A DNA stretch of 41,189 nucleotides from a virus. Each line of letters opens with the position of its first letter. The stretch's first letter is position 1. The notes beneath the pieces are model-generated. The model worked only from the letters and a program-made list of their open reading frames with translations, was not told the origin of the DNA and searched no databases. Location of the stretch: IMG/VR virus record IMGVR_UViG_3300009149_000093, positions 1-41,189 of that record. The stretch is one strand, 5' to 3'. Shown in pieces: positions 37,787 through 41,189 of this stretch. The position numbers were made by a program, and so were the translations under genes.

Positions 37787-37819
37787 GGATTTCTCCCGCC
37801 CCTCCGTCCGTGAAGGGGC
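37782..37819 (-). promoter_or_regulatory. Mutually exclusive leader hairpins at the AAA+ start codon
   Basis: Structure 1 pairs GCCCCT (37798-37803) with AGGGGC (37814-37819). Structure 2 pairs 37782-37789, which includes the GTG start, with 37807-37814. They share bases and cannot form together, so translation may be gated. Confidence 0.45.
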
Positions 37820-37824
37820 ACAAG

Positions 37825-37854
37825 GTTATAGACCTCTGGGGCGTGCTGTGTCCG
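37825..37854 (-). promoter_or_regulatory. Conserved phage promoter, copy 4
   Basis: Minus strand CGGACA-18 bp-TATAAC, directly upstream of the AAA+ gene. Confidence 0.8.
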
Positions 37855-37945
37855 CCAATTCAGACTGCCTGGGCGCCGCCAAGTATCTATGGCAGGCGGC
37901 CTCCGACCGGTCTGTGTGGTGGGTTAGTCCACCGAACGCCAAAGG
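37855..37945 (-). ncRNA. Short untranslated segment between two promoters
   Basis: Promoter copy 5 would transcribe these 91 bases before reaching copy 4. They contain GGTGG/CCACC (37918-37933) and GCCGCC/GGCGGC-type pairings and no gene. It is a leader RNA or a small RNA. Confidence 0.35.
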
Positions 37946-37975
37946 GTTATAGACCCGATCCCTCGGCCGTGTCCG
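37946..37975 (-). promoter_or_regulatory. Conserved phage promoter, copy 5
   Basis: Minus strand CGGACA-18 bp-TATAAC. The TAA stop of the zinc-finger gene (37947-37949) lies inside the -10 element. Confidence 0.8.
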
Positions 37976-39056
37976 TGCCTTTTTCATGGTCTGCGTCCCC
38001 TCTGGTGACGTCTGCGGTAGAGGTTTCCTCTCCGCCTCGAACCTTACCCACCGGGGCAGACCTCTTCTCGTCGTAATCCCGTATTCGTCTGCTCATGGCA
38101 GCCTTCCTCCTTCTGGCGGAGAGGACGTGCCGCACGCGCCTGGTGATCTCCTTCCTGTCCATGATCCTGGTCGTCATATCCACGAGTCCAGCAAGGTCGT
38201 CAGGGTTCACCCATATCGCCAGGGACCTGGTCTGGTAATCCAGCTCGTCCTCCGGCCGACGGTCCTCGAGCCTCAATCCTGTGGCTCGCAGCTTCGACTT
38301 GAACCGCTCCCATGACCTCTCTGCGGCTTCCTTGGTGGCGTCCCTTCGGAACTTTCCGATCCACCACTCCTTGCGAACGGGGTTCTCCCGCTCTACCCGT
38401 ATGAAGTGAAGCAGGTCGGCCAGATCACTAGAAAATGGACCGGTGATCGAGTCAGCGAGCTCGACCCAGTCTGGCCAGTCTGGGAGCCCCTTCACCGCGA
38501 GGGGATTCTTGGTGAAGCTCGCCATGTAGTCGTTCACCTCGACCTGCATGACGATCTCGCCGCCGTTGACCTTGGTGTGGATCAGCGAGAACAGGTTGCG
38601 GAGATTTCCGCTGCCGTCTGGGTCTCGAAACTTACAGCCCCCGCTCTTGTAGACGGTCTTCTTCTCGCCGTCCCACAGCAAGGTGACCGGGAAGTATCCC
38701 TCGGGTGGAGCGAACCCGTCACAGTGCTCGCAGTAGCTGATCCCCCTCCCGTTGCCGAGCTTCCTCAGCGGGGAACTACAGTCCTGACAGCACCCGTTCT
38801 TCCGACCTCGGTTGTAGCAGGCCATGCAGCGCCTGGACCCGTGGAAAAGAGTGTCCTCGTCCGTCCTCAGGCACCAGACACAGATCCTCCCCTTCTCCTT
38901 CCTTGCGGCCCTACGGTTGAGAATCCGGTTGCGGTCACCGAACTCAATGCAGTCGGGGCACCACTTCTGCGCGAACGAGGTGGTCATGAACTCGATCTGG
39001 CACTCGTCGTTGACGCAGATCAGGCGAGCCGGGACGAAGTTAGGAAGACCACTCAT
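37947..39056 (-). CDS. Multi-zinc-finger hypothetical protein, 369 aa
   Basis: The first 115 residues contain 13 cysteines arranged as paired knuckles (Cys14/19, 33/36, 59/62, 77/80, 89/90/93, 109/112), which should hold about three zinc ions, as in HNH-like or transcription-related zinc modules. No HNH histidines are evident. The C-terminal 250 residues are charged and unassigned, ending in a disordered tail. It overlaps primase by four bases, suggesting a role near replication. ATG with a weak SD. Confidence 0.65.
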   Translation of the reverse strand: MSGLPNFVPARLICVNDECQIEFMTTSFAQKWCPDCIEFGDRNRILNRRAARKEKGRICVWCLRTDEDTLFHGSRRCMACYNRGRKNGCCQDCSSPLRKLGNGRGISYCEHCDGFAPPEGYFPVTLLWDGEKKTVYKSGGCKFRDPDGSGNLRNLFSLIHTKVNGGEIVMQVEVNDYMASFTKNPLAVKGLPDWPDWVELADSITGPFSSDLADLLHFIRVERENPVRKEWWIGKFRRDATKEAAERSWERFKSKLRATGLRLEDRRPEDELDYQTRSLAIWVNPDDLAGLVDMTTRIMDRKEITRRVRHVLSARRRKAAMSRRIRDYDEKRSAPVGKVRGGEETSTADVTRGDADHEKGTDTAEGSGL

Positions 39057-40126
39057 GCCGCGACCCCGGCCTCTGATTCGTCGAGTAGCCGGAGAATCTC
39101 GAGGTCCTCCTCGATAGCGCCCGGATCCATTCCTTCAGGAGTCGGCACCACGAACACCGGCACCCTTCCAGCGAGCAGGTTGATCGTCTTCCCAGCGCCG
39201 ATCTCCCCGGCACCTGCGTCGTCGTTGTCGGGGAACACGTAGACAGGCAAGCGCCACGAGAGAACCCGCTTGGCCTGGTCAACCTTCAGTTGGTCGCCGA
39301 GCCACGCCATGCAGACGAACTTCTCGAAGGGAGTGCCCTTCCCGTGCAATCGGATTGCACGGTTCACCCTGATCGCGTCGGTAGCACCCTCCACCAGAAT
39401 GAGGCCCTCTACGTCGGGGGTGAGCAGGTGCTCCCCGTATAGATACTGAGAGGCGGAGAAGTTCCAGTAGTTGTAGTACTTCCTGAAGGCGATATCCCGC
39501 TTGCGGGTGGCCCTCCCAATGCACCCGACCAGCTTCCCGCCCTGCTTGCGAACCGGGAAGGTGATCCTGCTCATGTCGGTGTCGAAGCCGATCTCCCAGA
39601 AGTCAGCGTCCTCCTTGGTGAACCCCCGGTCGAAGAACACCTGGGGCGGACCCTCCTTGAGGAAGTCCTCGATCTCCACGTCGTTGAACACGTCGTGGTC
39701 CACCGGGGGCTTGTCTGCCTTCTTTTTCTTGGCGGGCTGCCAGGGCTTGAACAGATCGGCTGTCTTCTCGATCTGTGCCTCGAGTGTGGCCTGATCCGTC
39801 TCTCGGACCCTCTCCACCCACTGAGCGATCTGCTTGTTCTCCTCCGGCGTCCTGTCCTCTTTCCCGTGCTTCCACCAGAGGAAGAGCAGGTGGGCGAGTG
39901 TCCCGTAGTGGCCACAGGAGCCACTCCAGCACCGGAAGACGCTACGCCCCTCCGGTTCGACCTTGATCGTGAAGCTCGGCTTGCCGTCGAAGCCCTTCGC
40001 GTGGGTCCACTGAGCCAACGGGCAGCGGATCATGATCTGCCTGCCCCTTGGGCTGTTGTGCTCTCGGATCTCTGTGTCGTCGACACCGATCCGTTCGAGC
40101 ACTTCTCGGATTTCGTCGCTGTCCAT
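39053..40126 (-). CDS. DnaG-type primase
   Basis: The N-terminal zinc-binding domain has Cys35, His42, Cys66 and Cys71 (CHC2 type). The TOPRIM catalytic core follows, with Glu246 in LVEGATD and FPDNDDAG (Asp300 and following) for metal binding. No helicase domain is attached, and no separate DnaB-type helicase is seen in the window. The enzyme makes RNA primers for lagging-strand synthesis. It ends as a 357-aa protein, shorter than bacterial DnaG because the C-terminal helicase-binding domain is absent. A perfect palindrome (39344-39360) lies between the TOPRIM motifs. ATG start; two bases after the methyltransferase stop. Confidence 0.92.
   Translation of the reverse strand: MDSDEIREVLERIGVDDTEIREHNSPRGRQIMIRCPLAQWTHAKGFDGKPSFTIKVEPEGRSVFRCWSGSCGHYGTLAHLLFLWWKHGKEDRTPEENKQIAQWVERVRETDQATLEAQIEKTADLFKPWQPAKKKKADKPPVDHDVFNDVEIEDFLKEGPPQVFFDRGFTKEDADFWEIGFDTDMSRITFPVRKQGGKLVGCIGRATRKRDIAFRKYYNYWNFSASQYLYGEHLLTPDVEGLILVEGATDAIRVNRAIRLHGKGTPFEKFVCMAWLGDQLKVDQAKRVLSWRLPVYVFPDNDDAGAGEIGAGKTINLLAGRVPVFVVPTPEGMDPGAIEEDLEILRLLDESEAGVAA
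39344..39360. repeat. 17-bp palindrome, perfect copy
   Basis: GTGCAATC-G-GATTGCAC in the primase gene, codons around residues 255-261. Confidence 0.85.
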
Positions 40127-40128
40127 TG

Positions 40129-41088
40129 CTACAGCTTGGCCCCGGCGAGGACCCAGCGCTTCTCCTTGTTCTCTTTGAACCGAAGCCTCGCGATCTCAAT
40201 GGTCATTGGGTTGAGCTCGTATCCGACACAGCTCATTCCACTCAGCCTCGACGCCACAGCCGTAGTGCCGCCGCCCAGGAAGGGGTCGAAGATCAGGCTG
40301 CCCTTCTCGAGCTGGTTGAGCACGATCAGCCTCCGGGCGAGCTCCATGGGGAACTGGTGGCGGTGGTGCTTCTTGTTCTTCCCGCCCTTGGTCTCGTAGG
40401 GGATGTACCACACGTCCCCAGCACAGTGGAGGTCGCCGTTCTTGCCTCTGCCGCCTCGGGTGAGGTTGCTCTTGTCGGCGAAGGGCACCCCGATCCCCAG
40501 CCGGTCCAGCGGACGCTCGGGGCCGGCCTTCCTGAAGCCAAAGATGTACTCGTAGCCGTAGTTGAGGATCGGAGACTCTGGGTTGAGGGGTTGGTAGTGA
40601 CCCCTCTGAAGGAGCGGCACCTCAGTCTTCTCCCCGCAGAGGCCGCACTTCTCGTTCCAGCCACCCATGGCCAGGCTCTTGGCCCAAACGATCGTCTGCA
40701 TGATCTCGAGTGGAGGGCACTTGGCCTTTACGGCTGCGTGGTGACTCCCGTCCTGAATCAGCTCGGCCGACTGCCAGGGACGGGAGAATCCCTCCTTGAG
40801 TTGGCCGAACACCATGTAGGCGCGGGCTCCGGGCTCGAGCACTCGGTAGAGCGTGTCGCCGAGGGCCCGCATGAGGTCCGGCGTCCAGCCGTCCTTGACC
40901 TTGTAGGGAGGGCTGAAGATAGACAGAGCCACGCTCTCGTCCTTGACCTCCTTACAGCCGTCCCCGCAAGACTTGTTGTGCGCCTTCAGTCTCGTGCTAT
41001 CGGACCTACGCCCCTTCTTCTTGCTCGGGGGAGGCACCCCCTTCTTCTTGGTTACACCGCGCTTCGACGGCTCCTTCTTCTGCGTCAT
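40129..41088 (-). CDS. DNA N4/N6-methyltransferase (beta class)
   Basis: Motif IV SPPY (59-62) precedes motif I-like DPFLGGGTT (268-276), the order of beta-class amino-methyltransferases that methylate adenine N6 or cytosine N4. An inserted CGLCGEK zinc-like knuckle and a following His (about 165-185) lie between them, and the N-terminus is lysine-rich. It could protect phage DNA from host restriction. No cognate restriction enzyme is visible, so it is probably an orphan. ATG overlaps the upstream stop as ATGA; 319 aa. Confidence 0.9.
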   Translation of the reverse strand: MTQKKEPSKRGVTKKKGVPPPSKKKGRRSDSTRLKAHNKSCGDGCKEVKDESVALSIFSPPYKVKDGWTPDLMRALGDTLYRVLEPGARAYMVFGQLKEGFSRPWQSAELIQDGSHHAAVKAKCPPLEIMQTIVWAKSLAMGGWNEKCGLCGEKTEVPLLQRGHYQPLNPESPILNYGYEYIFGFRKAGPERPLDRLGIGVPFADKSNLTRGGRGKNGDLHCAGDVWYIPYETKGGKNKKHHRHQFPMELARRLIVLNQLEKGSLIFDPFLGGGTTAVASRLSGMSCVGYELNPMTIEIARLRFKENKEKRWVLAGAKL

Positions 41089-41189
41089 GCTTCACCCTTT
41101 GTCTGGAGCCAATGCTCCCGCTGCCTCTGCCGTAGCAGGGCCATGAATAGTTTGTGCGTCATGCCCAAGGCACGCGCGTCTACGAACAG
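41085..41189 (-). CDS. C-terminal end of an unknown gene entering from the right
   Basis: An open frame from the window edge to TGA 41085-41087 (34 codons) overlaps the methyltransferase ATG by four bases. The visible end is helical and basic. The start lies outside the window. A weak similarity to phage HTH regulators of the Rha type is noted and not relied on. Confidence 0.55.
   Translation of the reverse strand: MFVDARALGMTHKLFMALLRQRQREHWLQTKGEA

Overview
The window looks like the interior of a GC-rich, double-stranded DNA tailed-phage genome (Caudoviricetes, probably a large lytic phage). Nearly every gene is on the minus strand. Genes are packed head to tail with 1-13 bp overlaps or gaps of a few bases and clear Shine-Dalgarno (SD) sequences, many embedded in the end of the upstream gene. 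The gene set is a phage replication, recombination and host-takeover set: family A DNA polymerase, DnaG-type primase, RecA-like recombinase, UvsW-like helicase, two PD-(D/E)XK nucleases, a probable ssDNA-binding protein, a sigma-70-like factor and a DNA methyltransferase. No structural, terminase-large or lysis gene was recognised. The host cannot be named from this sequence.

Layout in plus coordinates; most transcription runs from high to low. (1) 1-2.3 kb is an accessory patch and the only place with convincing plus-strand genes: a small lipoprotein with its own terminator, a 92-codon unknown gene, and a minus-strand 2OG-Fe(II) oxygenase lying between two 81-bp direct repeats. (2) 2.3-16.9 kb is one dense minus-strand run: small unknown proteins, a SprT-like metallopeptidase, an HTH protein, a ParB-like protein, two glycosyltransferase-like proteins, peptide deformylase, a MazG-like pyrophosphohydrolase, a possible Acb2-like protein, GroES, a SAM methyltransferase, a radical SAM protein, a SWIM-finger protein and, at its promoter-proximal end, a sigma factor. 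(3) 17.1-29.3 kb holds a 491-aa coiled-coil protein, small zinc-ribbon and SWIM proteins, an acidic protein, a protein with a histone-H1-like tail, and the recombination genes (PD-(D/E)XK nuclease, resolvase-like protein, RecA, UvsW-like helicase). (4) 29.3-41.2 kb holds DNA polymerase I, a gp32-like protein, a CobT-like VWA protein with its MoxR/CobS AAA+ partner, a zinc-finger protein, primase and a DNA methyltransferase.

Three signals stand out. First, the polymerase gene carries an intein at the conserved RLS/S site, and a Vsr/DUF559-like homing endonuclease lies inside the intein in a different reading frame from the intein and polymerase. Second, five near-identical minus-strand promoters (CGGACA, exactly 18 bp, TATAAC) precede key genes, each followed by an RNA hairpin close to the predicted transcription start. 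Third, a 17-bp palindrome, GTGCAATC-N-GATTGCAC, recurs eight times over 31 kb, inside and between genes, like phage stoperators or partition sites; a ParB-like gene is present in the window.

Together the genes suggest a phage that reprograms transcription (sigma factor, promoter family), replicates and recombines its own DNA, assists host folding and N-terminal protein processing (GroES, deformylase), and modifies DNA, glycans or peptides. Functions are assigned from motifs read by eye, with no database search.
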